From CAG-390 sp045541375 (GTDB lineage: Bacteria; Bacillota; Clostridia; Oscillospirales; CAG-272): a stretch of DNA of 64,000 nucleotides. The stretch's first letter is position 1, and every line of letters starts with the position of its first letter. The stretch covers positions 124,001 through 188,000 of the forward strand of contig JAZQJB010000144.1 in NCBI GenBank assembly GCA_045541375.1, read 5' to 3'. This document shows positions 43,658 through 52,864 of this stretch, piece after piece. The notes under the pieces were generated by a model that did no database searches, was not told the DNA's origin, and was given only the letters and a program-made list of their open reading frames with translations. A program made the position numbers and the translations under genes.

Positions 43658-44449
43658 TTAAACCAACCAAAGTGCAGCTGCGTATCCGATAGCAATAAAA
43701 ATTGCTACGACGAGACACTGAAGTGCACGCATCATACCGGATATCAGATTTCCGTTAAACATATCGTAAACGGCGGTACCAAGAGCAAGTCCCGGAATAA
43801 GCATCATTATTGTACCTATGAGCACACTATCAAGATTCTGTGCAAAGCCAATATTAACTGATAATTCAGAAAGAGCCCCTGCAACGAACGATCTTATTAT
43901 TACCTGCAAATTACCCTTGTTAAACGGAAGGTCGATGCGCGATACCAAAGCAACGATCAACGCGATCAAACCTGCAGCAATGCCGTCAAGCCATCCACCG
44001 CCGAAAAACAAAGTAAAGCCAAATACAACAAAAACCTGGCCGATAACTTGTACTACCTCAGGGTACGGCTTGCTTCTCTTGTATCTTTCAATTTTCTCAC
44101 GCGCTTCTGAGATCGGAATTCCATCCTGGCAAATCTCACGAGAGATATTATTTAGCATTTCAACGCGATAGAGATTCATTGCAGATGTTTTAACGTGGCG
44201 CATCTGTTCTGAATGCTCACCGTTTTTCATTCTTACAGAAGCAACGATGAGGGTAGTTATAGCGAACGACTCCACTCTTGCGGCGCCGTAAGCAAAGCAG
44301 ATTCGCTCGATGGTATCCTCTACTCTTGAAACCTCAGCACCATTTTTTAATAGATGTTCGCCAATATCAAGAGCGGTGCAAAGAACTATGTCGGCATAGT
44401 TCTCTGCCATCGACTCGTCAAAATCAAATTTAATTGAAGAATTGTGCAA
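43658..44449 (-). CDS. Threonine/serine exporter, ThrE N-terminal-type subunit (DUF1212)
   Basis: A 263-residue protein with the cytoplasmic DUF1212 domain (about 15-120: GEHLLKNGAEVSRVEDTIERIC, here GEHLLKNGAEVSRVE) followed by about five membrane helices. The single-chain ThrE of actinobacteria is split into two genes here, as is common in Firmicutes. The start is TTG 44449 with GAGGTG seven bases upstream; the next ATG (44410) would shorten the domain. It lies 11 nt after the GNAT gene. Confidence 0.85.
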   Translation of the reverse strand: MHNSSIKFDFDESMAENYADIVLCTALDIGEHLLKNGAEVSRVEDTIERICFAYGAARVESFAITTLIVASVRMKNGEHSEQMRHVKTSAMNLYRVEMLNNISREICQDGIPISEAREKIERYKRSKPYPEVVQVIGQVFVVFGFTLFFGGGWLDGIAAGLIALIVALVSRIDLPFNKGNLQVIIRSFVAGALSELSVNIGFAQNLDSVLIGTIMMLIPGLALGTAVYDMFNGNLISGMMRALQCLVVAIFIAIGYAAALWLV

Positions 44450-44460
44450 AACTGATCACC

Positions 44461-45621
44461 TCAAACAGCGTCACTGCTATAAAGATAGATTGGCAAAGGA
44501 AGCCAGATCTTAGCGTGGACCGGGAGACTCTCGCGGAGAGGGCATACAGGTGCAAACAGGAGATTCATAGCCTCGAGATGCTCAAGCTCAACTGCGGGCT
44601 CATCATCGGTGTAATCAACAGAGATGTTACCGCCGAAAACAGTAATTCTAATATTTTCTCTGCGGCTTCTGCCATTGATACCAAGAACAAGAACTCCATC
44701 CGGAAGGTCGGTATATGTAGCCTTGAGTTTAATAAACGCCTCAATGACTGTCTTATAATTCAAAACAGAGAAAGATTTCGCTGTTTCCACCGAATAGGAC
44801 TCACAAAGGCAGTAGAGATCATTAATGTAATCCCGTAGGAATATAGGCAGCTTTACATGCATAGAAGAGGCTCCGAGATAATCGTAAAGCGCACAAATGA
44901 ATTCTCTAATATCCTGACCTTCGCTAGCCAGCAGCTCATTTATGTCGCTTCCCTTTCCAACCGCATATCCGACAAATTCACCGTTCTCAAAAGCAACGTA
45001 AGCCTTCTGATGCCAAGATGAAATGATTTCAAAATACTTGTCTACTTCACGAATTGCATAAAAAGGATGCGATTCGGAAAGCTCTTTGATTTTATAAACA
45101 GTCTCAACATCTCCAGCCTTCAAAGTTTTGAAAGTGAGCGTATGCTTCCTGTCTTTACCGTACGTATGTCTGAAGTTATCGCTGTTGAAAGACATAGAAA
45201 CAGCTTGACCTAATTTATCATAAGAAAAGAAATTATATCTCTGTCTTCTTCCGCCAAGTACCGAAAGAGCAACGCCTTCCTTTTCCATATCGTCGAGAGC
45301 CATATTCATCAGTTTCTTCATATAACCTTTTCCGCGAGCATACGGGTGAACGGCAACGTTTCCAATTCCACGTGTCTTCACGAGATTCCCGCAAACAGAA
45401 ATATCGTGATCAAAAGCGCCGATTGCTGATTTCAGTTTTCCGTCTTCAACGGCAACGTAAGACGATACCGCGGGCTCGTATTCATATTTATACAACTTGG
45501 GCAGCAATTTTTTGAAATCACTTGAATCACCATTAAATCCAAAGACGTAATTGATAAAATCCATATAGTCATCGAACATTTCGGCAGTTCCTCTGCCGTA
45601 GTAAATACCGTTGTTAGACAT
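44461..45621 (-). CDS. Eis-like GNAT acetyltransferase with sterol-carrier-like C-terminus
   Basis: A 386-residue protein. The N-terminal GNAT domain has the acetyl-CoA loop VHPYARGKGYMKKLM, followed by a second GNAT-like domain and a C-terminal region (about 300-385, GVLVLGI..ISVDYTDDEPAVELEHLEAMNLLF in part) like the SCP2-type domain of Eis enhanced-survival proteins. The substrate is unknown. The start is ATG 45621 (MSNNGIYYG) with GGAG six bases upstream; longer frames up to 45675 run into ispE. Confidence 0.8.
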   Translation of the reverse strand: MSNNGIYYGRGTAEMFDDYMDFINYVFGFNGDSSDFKKLLPKLYKYEYEPAVSSYVAVEDGKLKSAIGAFDHDISVCGNLVKTRGIGNVAVHPYARGKGYMKKLMNMALDDMEKEGVALSVLGGRRQRYNFFSYDKLGQAVSMSFNSDNFRHTYGKDRKHTLTFKTLKAGDVETVYKIKELSESHPFYAIREVDKYFEIISSWHQKAYVAFENGEFVGYAVGKGSDINELLASEGQDIREFICALYDYLGASSMHVKLPIFLRDYINDLYCLCESYSVETAKSFSVLNYKTVIEAFIKLKATYTDLPDGVLVLGINGRSRRENIRITVFGGNISVDYTDDEPAVELEHLEAMNLLFAPVCPLRESLPVHAKIWLPLPIYLYSSDAV

Positions 45622-45650
45622 CAATAACTCCATTCCGCCACTCAGGCTGA

Positions 45651-46541
45651 TTATTTTATAATTGAACAACCACAATCAGTGGTTTCGCATACACAAGTGA
45701 AGCAATCGGAAAAATAATTTCCGACAGCGTCAGCTAATTTTTGTGCCTCGAACAAATCATTGGTTATGCCGAACACTGCAGTTCCGCTACCGGATAGCAA
45801 AGCACTGCATCCCCGACTTTGAAGCCAGGTAATTATTTGCAATGAATTAACACAAACGTGCTCCAGTACTTCTTCAAAGCGGTTATAAAGAAGCGATCTT
45901 ATATCACCACAATTTGTCGATCTCAAAGATTCAACAAGATTTCCGGAATCCATAGCTTTGTGATTAATAAAATCATTATGAATTGAATCAAGGCAACTAT
46001 AAGCAGCAGGAGTTGATATTCCCGATTTTGGCTTTACGATTATTAGAGGTAACCTTGGCGACACAAATCGTTCAACCGAATCGGTTCCGATTCCAATCAG
46101 TCTTTGTGTTCCGCCTTCAATGCAAAACGGTATATCAGCACCGTTCTTTGAAGCAATTTCCGTGAGCTGTTCATTTGAAAGAGGATTTCCGCACAAATGA
46201 TTCAAGCCAACTAAAACAGCAGCACCATCTGCACTGCCACCGCCCATGCCGGCCTGTGAGGGAATATTCTTAGTAATATCAATGCTCACTCCGCATTTTA
46301 TACCGGAAGTATATAAATAATCACGCGCTACCTTATAAGCAATATTTCTCTCATCCATAGGAATAACCGGATCCGAACAAGTAATTTTTATACCCGATCT
46401 TTCTTGCAAGATATCAATTTTCAAGCAATCAGAAAGCGATACAGATTGCATAACGGTATCAACCGTGTGGTAGCCGTTTGATAATTTGCCTGTGATCTCC
46501 AGAAAGAGATTCACCTTTGCATTAGCAACTATTTCAAGCAT
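45651..46541 (-). CDS. ispE: 4-diphosphocytidyl-2-C-methyl-D-erythritol kinase
   Basis: IspE phosphorylates CDP-ME in the MEP isoprenoid pathway. The 296-residue GHMP kinase has NAKVNLFLEI at the N-terminus, the ATP loop IPSQAGMGGGSADGAA (canonical has AGLGGGSSDAA) and the C-terminal LLSGSGTAVFGI. The C-terminal tail is unusually rich in cysteine (CFTCVCETTDCGC). AAGGAG precedes the ATG. It leads a minus-strand series of closely spaced genes running to the cyclase gene. Confidence 0.93.
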   Translation of the reverse strand: MLEIVANAKVNLFLEITGKLSNGYHTVDTVMQSVSLSDCLKIDILQERSGIKITCSDPVIPMDERNIAYKVARDYLYTSGIKCGVSIDITKNIPSQAGMGGGSADGAAVLVGLNHLCGNPLSNEQLTEIASKNGADIPFCIEGGTQRLIGIGTDSVERFVSPRLPLIIVKPKSGISTPAAYSCLDSIHNDFINHKAMDSGNLVESLRSTNCGDIRSLLYNRFEEVLEHVCVNSLQIITWLQSRGCSALLSGSGTAVFGITNDLFEAQKLADAVGNYFSDCFTCVCETTDCGCSIIK

Positions 46542-46568
46542 AATTAATCTCCTTCCACAGTTATATAA

Positions 46569-46597
46569 ATGATAACATAAAGTCGAAAATATTTCAA
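46569..46597 (-). promoter_or_regulatory. Sigma-A promoter for ispE and downstream genes
   Basis: TTGAAA (46597-46592), 17 bp, TATCAT (46574-46569) on the minus strand. Confidence 0.75.
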
Positions 46598-46647
46598 GTC
46601 TTTTTTTAAATTTTAATTTAATATTATCTATATAATTTTCAAATACC

Positions 46648-46676
46648 TTGACAAAGTTAAAACTATAAGGTATAAT
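46648..46676 (+). promoter_or_regulatory. Sigma-A promoter for htpG
   Basis: Perfect TTGACA (46648-46653), 17 bp, perfect TATAAT (46671-46676). No CIRCE repeat is visible. Confidence 0.87.
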
Positions 46677-46701
46677 TAATATAATCTAACGGAGGCAAAC
46701 A

Positions 46702-48558
46702 ATGACTAATCATAATAACCAAAATGTAATGCGCGGCGGCATTTCCGTCGAAACACAACATATTTTTCCCATAATTAAGAAATGGCTTTACTCTGACAAA
46801 GACATCTTTCTCAGAGAAATCGTATCAAACGCTTCTGACGCAGCAATCAAGCTTAAAAGACTCAACTCTCTCGGCGAGATAGCTCTTTCTGCAGACGATA
46901 CTTTGAAAATCACCGTGAAACTCGATAAAGACGAGGGAACAATAACCGTCACAGACAACGGAATCGGTATGACTGCAGATGAACTGCAGAAGTATATTTG
47001 CTCTATCGCTCTTTCGGGTGCACTTGATTTTATCGAAAAATACGAAGGTGGCGATTCCTCAAACGGTATCATCGGTCACTTTGGACTTGGATTCTATTCA
47101 TCTTTTATGGTAAGCGACACAGTTGAAGTCGATACACTTTCATATACAGGAGGTAACGCAGTTCACTTCTCTTGCAACGAAAGCGGCGAATATGAGATTT
47201 CCGCTTCGGACCGAACGATGCGCGGAACATCAGTAATTATGCACATTTCCGAGGCAGAAAAAGAGTATCTCGAGTCGTCTAAACTGATTTCTGTACTCAA
47301 TAAGTATTGCGCTTTTATGCCCATTGAGATTACATTCGAAGATGGCGAAAATGAAGCAATCAATATTAATGACACAGAACCTCTTTGGTGCAAAACCGCA
47401 AGTGATATCTCGGACGAAGAGTACAATGGCTTTTACCACAAGCTCTTTTCCGATTTTGATGAACCTCTTTTCAGCATTCATATCAATGCCGATTACCCCT
47501 TGAATTTCAAAGGCATTCTTTACTTTCCTCGCATCAAAAATGAAGCTCAGTCGCTTGAAGGCGAAGTAAAACTGTTCTATAACCAGGTTTTTGTCGCCGA
47601 TAACATCAAGGAAGTTCTTCCGGATTATCTCCTGATGCTTCGAGGAGCCCTGGACTGTCCCGAGTTACCTTTGAACGTATCAAGAAGCTATCTCCAGGAT
47701 AACGCATACGTCAAAAAGATCGGTCAGCATATCGTAAAGAAAGTTGCGGACAAGCTAAATTCTCTTATGAACAATGACCGTGAAAAATACGAGCAGGTTT
47801 ACGACGATATTCGCGTATTTGTTGAATATGCTTGTCTGCGCGAAAAGAAATTCTATGATCGCATCAAGGACAGCTTGCTTCTCCGACTCGTTGGCGATAA
47901 CAACGAACCTGCAAAATCCGTTACTATCGATGAATATCTTGCAAATGCTGCAGGAAAACAAGAAGGTAAAATTTACTACACAAATGACATCGGGCAACAA
48001 ACACAGAGCATCTCTCTCCTCCGCAAGGAAGGTGTAGAGGTTGCTATTTTCGATCTTGTTATGGACTCGCAGTATCTTGCAGCACTTGAGCACTACCGCT
48101 CAGATGTCAAGTTTATCCGAGTTGATGCAGGTGTTACAGATATTATCAAGGAGGAATTTCCCGCCGACGCACCAGAGCTTACAGATAACGTGATCGAAAT
48201 TATCAAGAAAGTCTCTTCGAATGATAATCTCACGGTCAGTATTGAATCCCTCAAAAACGAAGAAGTTCCTGCAATTCTCTCTGTTAGCGAAGAATCGAGA
48301 AGAATGCAGGATATGATGAAGCTCTACGCACTTGGCGGAGATAATGTTGGCGCCTTCCCGCTTGAATACACACTAACTTTGAATAGTTCCTCTCCTCTTT
48401 GCCAAAAGCTCATTTCTATGATAAATGAAAATTCACCTCAAAGGGAACTGTTTGCATCGTATATTTACAAGCTCGCACTGATCTCGCACAGAAAGCTTTC
48501 AGCAACCGAGCTTAGTGATTTTCTTGCAGATTGCTACAAAATTCTTGAACTTATATAA
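46702..48558 (+). CDS. htpG: Hsp90-family chaperone HtpG
   Basis: A 618-residue Hsp90 homologue. The GHKL ATP-binding motifs are visible: FLREIVSNASDA, DNGIGMT and GHFGLGFYSSFMVS. The middle domain has the LNVSRSYLQD stretch with its conserved Arg. Length is normal. ACGGAGG precedes the ATG. The promoter is a plain vegetative one with no heat-shock operator seen. Confidence 0.96.
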   Translation: MTNHNNQNVMRGGISVETQHIFPIIKKWLYSDKDIFLREIVSNASDAAIKLKRLNSLGEIALSADDTLKITVKLDKDEGTITVTDNGIGMTADELQKYICSIALSGALDFIEKYEGGDSSNGIIGHFGLGFYSSFMVSDTVEVDTLSYTGGNAVHFSCNESGEYEISASDRTMRGTSVIMHISEAEKEYLESSKLISVLNKYCAFMPIEITFEDGENEAININDTEPLWCKTASDISDEEYNGFYHKLFSDFDEPLFSIHINADYPLNFKGILYFPRIKNEAQSLEGEVKLFYNQVFVADNIKEVLPDYLLMLRGALDCPELPLNVSRSYLQDNAYVKKIGQHIVKKVADKLNSLMNNDREKYEQVYDDIRVFVEYACLREKKFYDRIKDSLLLRLVGDNNEPAKSVTIDEYLANAAGKQEGKIYYTNDIGQQTQSISLLRKEGVEVAIFDLVMDSQYLAALEHYRSDVKFIRVDAGVTDIIKEEFPADAPELTDNVIEIIKKVSSNDNLTVSIESLKNEEVPAILSVSEESRRMQDMMKLYALGGDNVGAFPLEYTLTLNSSSPLCQKLISMINENSPQRELFASYIYKLALISHRKLSATELSDFLADCYKILELI

Positions 48559-48575
48559 ATTGAAAGGAACAAAAA

Positions 48576-48827
48576 ATGAAAGAATTTACTTACACTACTA
48601 AAGGAACTTGCTCCAGAGCAATCGAAATTACCATTGATGACAACTCCATTATCACTTCTGTGAAATTCGTAGGCGGATGTAGCGGTAACACTCAGGGCGT
48701 TGCAGCGCTTGTTAAGGGGATGTCGGTTGAGGAAGCTATAAGCAGACTTGAAGGCATAAAATGCGGTCCCAGACCCACATCTTGCCCCGATCAGCTCGCT
48801 ACCGCTCTCAAGGAAAACGCACTTTAA
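48576..48827 (+). CDS. TSCPD-domain small protein (TIGR03905-like)
   Basis: An 83-residue protein named for its C-terminal motif, here PRPTSCPDQLA. The domain is related to the C-terminal zinc-binding tail of class II ribonucleotide reductases, but the stand-alone form has no proven function. FVGGCSGNTQGVAALVKGM and GIKCGPRPTSC supply three cysteines. It lies 17 nt after htpG with an AAAGGA site and precedes a strong terminator. Confidence 0.88.
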   Translation: MKEFTYTTKGTCSRAIEITIDDNSIITSVKFVGGCSGNTQGVAALVKGMSVEEAISRLEGIKCGPRPTSCPDQLATALKENAL

Positions 48828-48840
48828 TTCAAATTAAAAT

Positions 48841-48868
48841 AAAAAAGAGCCTTATCGGCTCTTTTTAT
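48841..48868. terminator. Bidirectional terminator between TSCPD gene and divIC
   Basis: AAAAAGAGCC (48842-48851) pairs with GGCTCTTTTT (48857-48866), with A and T runs on both sides, so it can stop transcripts of both convergent units. Confidence 0.88.
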
Positions 48869-49194
48869 TTTTCAGGATCTGAGTAATAAATAATTTCCTC
48901 CGGCAACACCAAGCCAAGCTTTTCACGGGCAATGCGAATGATCATGCTTTTATCATTTTTCGGAGCTTGAATAAGATACTCCAATTCATCAAGGTGCTCC
49001 TGGGTCTTATCGATTTGCTGTTCTACGCTCTCGGTTTCTTTCAGTATATCACTATACTCCATCAAGGAATTAGCGGTAACGATCAAAAGCAAAATAATAA
49101 CTATTATAGCTGCAATCTTAACAAATATCCCGGCTTTTGACATTGGTGAATCCTTGAAGAATTCTCTCTTTTTTACGTTAAATTGTTCATTCAT
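48865..49194 (-). CDS. divIC: Septum formation initiator, DivIC/FtsB-family
   Basis: A 109-residue bitopic cell-division protein. A short cytoplasmic start is followed by a membrane helix (about 24-43) and a coiled coil (DILKETESVEQQIDKTQEHLDEL in part), then IIRIAREKLGLVLPEE, the conserved FtsB/DivIC tail. It acts with FtsL/DivIB at the septum. The position right after yabQ matches the Bacillus subtilis order and favours DivIC over FtsB-like FtsL2. Confidence 0.88.
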   Translation of the reverse strand: MNEQFNVKKREFFKDSPMSKAGIFVKIAAIIVIILLLIVTANSLMEYSDILKETESVEQQIDKTQEHLDELEYLIQAPKNDKSMIIRIAREKLGLVLPEEIIYYSDPEK

Positions 49195-49204
49195 TTATAC
49201 TACC

Positions 49205-49768
49205 TCAAATATGTTCAAGCAAGCCCGTTTGCTTGACTTTATCCAAATCTTTATATCTGCTTCGGGTATACCTTTCGATAAGCAATCTCTGCATTCGCTT
49301 TCGAAATACATTTACTATACGAATCAAAACACGATAAATACATCGAGCTAATAACAAGGCAGGCGATAATAATAAGCAAACGGCATTATTAATAGCCCAA
49401 AGCACTAATCCAATAACAAGAAGCACTGTTCTTTTGAATATCAAAATGCCTAAAGCAAACCCAATCAAAAGTAAAGGAATACTTATAAAGCGAAAAACAC
49501 CGCTATTGGTTAAAAATGACACTGAAAGTAACGCTGACGCAATGATTACTATTCCCTCAACATCTGATACAGTCTGCGGCTTTCCGGTGCAATACATAAA
49601 CTCAGAAATGAAATTTTTAAGTTTTTTAATGCCGTAATGACGGTAAATTAAAGGAAGAGCAAGAATAGCTAAAAATACGCAGTGTATAACGGCTGAAATT
49701 ACTCCGAATATAACACAATTAACAATGTAGCTGATAATCGCTTCATTCTCATAAAGTGTAATATTCAT
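49205..49768 (-). CDS. yabQ: Spore cortex protein YabQ-like
   Basis: A 187-residue protein with about four to five membrane helices and a basic C-terminal tail (VFRKRMQRLLIERYTRSRYKD in part). Sequence resemblance to Bacillus YabQ is modest; the call rests on topology, size and position between yabP and divIC. YabQ is needed for spore cortex formation in B. subtilis. Its ATG overlaps the yabP stop as ATGA. Confidence 0.75.
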   Translation of the reverse strand: MNITLYENEAIISYIVNCVIFGVISAVIHCVFLAILALPLIYRHYGIKKLKNFISEFMYCTGKPQTVSDVEGIVIIASALLSVSFLTNSGVFRFISIPLLLIGFALGILIFKRTVLLVIGLVLWAINNAVCLLLSPALLLARCIYRVLIRIVNVFRKRMQRLLIERYTRSRYKDLDKVKQTGLLEHI

Positions 49769-50043
49769 TCAGATCTCCGAAGCCATCTCTTTTTGATCGG
49801 TCTTTCAGAAATATAATTCAAACCATTTATAGTACCGCTGACTGTTGCCATACCGTTTTCGAGATCAAGCAAATCAATCGATAGCGACTCTCCGATCACC
49901 TCCAAATCTCCCAATGCGGTTGAAAACAGAACAGAAAGATCGTCAAAATTCAGTATCTGTTTTACACCATTCAGTTTGAGAGTCTTTCGCGATACCAAAG
50001 TAAGAGTATGCTCCATTGAGCTCCTATCGTATGTATTATTCAA
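49765..50043 (-). CDS. yabP: Sporulation protein YabP
   Basis: A 92-residue YabP-family protein (MEHTLTLVSRKTLKLNGVKQ, LGDLEVIGESLSIDLLDLENG in parts), made early in sporulation in the mother cell in related species. The start is probably TTG 50043, with GAGGTG six bases upstream; ATG 50016 has AGGAG only four bases away. Expected regulation is sporulation-specific, though no such promoter was identified. Confidence 0.85.
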   Translation of the reverse strand: MNNTYDRSSMEHTLTLVSRKTLKLNGVKQILNFDDLSVLFSTALGDLEVIGESLSIDLLDLENGMATVSGTINGLNYISERPIKKRWLRRSE

Positions 50044-50092
50044 AATATCACCTCACTTTAATAGTATATATTCAAGCGAAGTAATAATTATG

Positions 50093-50335
50093 TCAGTCTA
50101 CGACTTCGTACAGATCGCCGGCAGAATCCTTACCTACTGTTTCCTTGATCTCTTTAACTCTTACAGTTAGAGAACGCTGGCCAAAGCGAACAGTGATCAA
50201 ATCTCCGATCTTGACGTCATAGGAAGCTTTTGCAGGCTTACCGTTAACGGTTACAAGATCACCGTCGCAAGCATCGTTCGCTACAGTTCTTCTTTTAATA
50301 ATTCTTGAAACCTTTAAATATTTATCAAGTCGCAT
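50093..50335 (-). CDS. S4-domain RNA-binding protein (YabO/RqcP)
   Basis: An 80-residue S4-domain protein of the YabO/RqcP group, which in B. subtilis binds 50S subunits with P-site tRNA during ribosome quality control (alanine tailing with RqcH). The S4 core MRLDKYLKVSRIIKRR and VTVNGKPAKASYDVKIGD is complete. AAGGAGG before ATG 50335 fixes the start against an upstream frame to 50380. Confidence 0.9.
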   Translation of the reverse strand: MRLDKYLKVSRIIKRRTVANDACDGDLVTVNGKPAKASYDVKIGDLITVRFGQRSLTVRVKEIKETVGKDSAGDLYEVVD

Positions 50336-50346
50336 ATCATACCTCC

Positions 50347-51156
50347 TTAATTCTCGGATCGATGCTTGATACGATCCCAAATTGCATCAAGTTCCGCCAT
50401 CGAGAGTGTTGTAATATCTTTATTCTCCGATATCACTTCTTCCTCAAGAACAGAGAACCTTCTGATAAACTTTTCACTTGCTCTTGTAAGAGATTCTTCA
50501 GCATCTATACCAAGTTTTCTTGCAAGACTGACAGCAGTAAACAGAAGATCTCCAAATTCTTCGTCGATGTCAGATTTTACTCCCGAAGCAATTGCTACCT
50601 TGAGCTCATTTGTTTCTTCTTCAAGCTTTACAAGAACCTCATCTGCGTCAGCAAAATCGAAGAAAGGCGCTCTTTTTCCGATCTTCTGTGCTCTCATCAG
50701 TGCCGGAAGCGCAGGAGGAACAGACTGAAGCTTGGAGGTAACGGTATTACGTTGCTTTTCCTCTGTTTTTATCTTTTCCCAATTATCAAGTACAACATCG
50801 GATGTTTCAGCAATTACACTACCAAAAACGTGAGGGTGGCGATGCACAAGTTTCGAGCAGATATCGTGGACTATATCACTCATATCGGCTCTTCCCTCTT
50901 CACGCTCAAGCTCAGCGTGAAAAACCACCTGCCACAAAAGATCTCCCAGCTCCTCGCGCATAAGGGCAGGATCATCTTTATCAATGGCCTCAATGACCTC
51001 ATAAGTTTCTTCTATAATGTCTTTTCTGATGGACTTATGTGTTTGTTCTCTATCCCAAGGGCAACCGCCGTCAGCTCTCAGCAGCTTTGCCAACAAACAT
51101 AAATCTTCAAAAGTATATTTCTCGCTTTTTGTGGCGAGATATTTAAATTCATTCAT
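50347..51156 (-). CDS. mazG: Nucleoside triphosphate pyrophosphohydrolase MazG
   Basis: A 269-residue tandem MazG protein that removes pyrophosphate from abnormal NTPs. CPWDREQTHKSIR, EETYEVIEAID and EELGDLLWQVVFHA form the first domain; EEFGDLLFTAVSLAR belongs to the second. The B. subtilis YabN counterpart has an extra N-terminal methylase-like domain that is missing here. ATG 51156 (AGGA eight bases upstream) is preferred to 51165. Confidence 0.93.
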   Translation of the reverse strand: MNEFKYLATKSEKYTFEDLCLLAKLLRADGGCPWDREQTHKSIRKDIIEETYEVIEAIDKDDPALMREELGDLLWQVVFHAELEREEGRADMSDIVHDICSKLVHRHPHVFGSVIAETSDVVLDNWEKIKTEEKQRNTVTSKLQSVPPALPALMRAQKIGKRAPFFDFADADEVLVKLEEETNELKVAIASGVKSDIDEEFGDLLFTAVSLARKLGIDAEESLTRASEKFIRRFSVLEEEVISENKDITTLSMAELDAIWDRIKHRSEN

Positions 51157-51166
51157 AGTTTTCATC

Positions 51167-52804
51167 CTATTCTTTGATTAATTTTATTTTCACCAGTATT
51201 GCGGCGATTTTTTGGCCAAAAGGTAATCCAATAATATCGGGAGCACGTACCGCCCCAATCAACATTGCCAATATCGCGTAAGAAATTACCGCCCAAGCAA
51301 TCGAAATAAATAATGAAAATATATCGCTTGCGCTGATTTGCGCGATATAACGATACATTATCGCCGCAGACGTAACAGATATAAACGTTGCTATAAGCGA
51401 CTTGACAATTTGGTTGAATTTTAGTCTATGCGGTGTATATACTATAACGAATATCAGATCTGCAAGAAATATCGTGAAAGTGCAAGCAATTGTGCTGATA
51501 GGTGCTCCCATAACTCCAAGATTTGAGCCGACCAAAAAATATTCGGCAATAATCTTTACCAATGCACCTATTGCCATAGAAATTATCGGAAACACCGGTC
51601 TCATATACGCCTGCAGAACAGCGTTCAAGACGGTTATCAAGCATGAAAATACTATTGCGACAGATAAAACAGTCAACAGAGGCGCAGCAAAGTTACAAGC
51701 CTCTTTTTCTCCCGGATAAAGAAGGAGTAAAATCTGCTTTGAAAACACTGCAAGGCCGGCTGAAGCAGGAATCGCCAGCATTGCGCACATTTTTACTGCA
51801 GAAGAAAAGAAACGCTCAGATGCCGCAGTATGTCCCGAAGTAACAGATGAAGTGAGTGACGGAATAAGTGAAATGGCCACCGGCGCTATCAAAGCAGGAG
51901 GAAGATTAAACAAAGGAATTGCGAGATTGGTGTAACTGCTATACAATGTAACTGCAGCATCATTTGACATACCGGCATCTATCAACCTGTTCGTAATCAA
52001 AGCAGTATCAGCCAAACCTGTTAAGCTTGTTATACAAGATGAAATGGTTATCGGGAACGCTATAAAAAACAAGTTTCGCGTAATCTTTGCGATTCTGTCA
52101 GTAGACTCGTCGTTGCAGCCACAATAATCTTTCGGTGATCTCTTATTGAAAATAATTAAGCGTAAAAGCAAAAACACTAGGGAAATGAGAACTCCGGCGG
52201 AAAGTCCGGTTACAGCAGCAGCTGCTGCCACGGACGGTTCTCCTGATTTATTAACGACAAACAAAGCAAAAGCAATACCCAAAAAGAGTTTACCAAGCGA
52301 CTCCAATAACTGCGAAGCAGCGGTTGGGCCCATCATTTTAAACCCTTGAAAATACCCTCTGATCCCTCCGGAAAGACAGATAAATAAGAGAGTTGGGGAA
52401 ATAGCTTTTACAGCAAGCGCAGCATCTCTTATGCCAATAAAATCCGAATAAGCATCGGCTCCAAAGTACAACACCGCTGTGCAAAGTGCGCCAAGTATAG
52501 CGAAGCATACCATCGCTACAGAAAACGTTTTAACTGCGTTTGATCTTTTTCCTTCGGTGATATTCTTGGAAACCAATATAGACAATGCCACAGGCAGTCC
52601 CGCTGCAGAAATCGAATTCAACAACATATAAATGTTATAAGCGGCAGAAAAGTATGCCATACCGTCGATTCCAACGATACCGATGATCGGAATTTTAAAA
52701 AACAATCCAATCACTTTGCAAATCAACGTTGATGCAGTGAGAAGAATAATGCTGTTTACCAATCCGCCACCACGCCCGGACTTTTGTTCTATGCCAGTAT
52801 GCAC
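51167..52804 (-). CDS. SpoVB/YabM-like MOP-superfamily flippase
   Basis: A 545-residue membrane protein with about 14 hydrophobic helices, of the polysaccharide/lipid flippase superfamily. Its position before mazG-yabO-yabP matches B. subtilis yabM, and SpoVB-type members move lipid-linked precursors for spore cortex. The start is likely GTG 52804, with GGAGG five bases upstream; TTG 52822 would place that site inside the coding region. It lies 60 nt after the uridine-kinase-like gene. Confidence 0.85.
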   Translation of the reverse strand: MHTGIEQKSGRGGGLVNSIILLTASTLICKVIGLFFKIPIIGIVGIDGMAYFSAAYNIYMLLNSISAAGLPVALSILVSKNITEGKRSNAVKTFSVAMVCFAILGALCTAVLYFGADAYSDFIGIRDAALAVKAISPTLLFICLSGGIRGYFQGFKMMGPTAASQLLESLGKLFLGIAFALFVVNKSGEPSVAAAAAVTGLSAGVLISLVFLLLRLIIFNKRSPKDYCGCNDESTDRIAKITRNLFFIAFPITISSCITSLTGLADTALITNRLIDAGMSNDAAVTLYSSYTNLAIPLFNLPPALIAPVAISLIPSLTSSVTSGHTAASERFFSSAVKMCAMLAIPASAGLAVFSKQILLLLYPGEKEACNFAAPLLTVLSVAIVFSCLITVLNAVLQAYMRPVFPIISMAIGALVKIIAEYFLVGSNLGVMGAPISTIACTFTIFLADLIFVIVYTPHRLKFNQIVKSLIATFISVTSAAIMYRYIAQISASDIFSLFISIAWAVISYAILAMLIGAVRAPDIIGLPFGQKIAAILVKIKLIKE

Positions 52805-52864
52805 GACTTCCTCCGAAAACAATTCTCTCTTATACTATATGCTTTTCCTTGATAATTATGAGTA

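Noticed and set aside
46542..46701. CIRCE operator near htpG
   Set aside because: No TTAGCACTC-type inverted repeat is present; only two ordinary divergent promoters were found.
50305..51102. Open frame on the plus strand opposite mazG (265 codons)
   Set aside because: Shadow of mazG; the translation is rich in Cys, Phe and Ser with no coherent fold.
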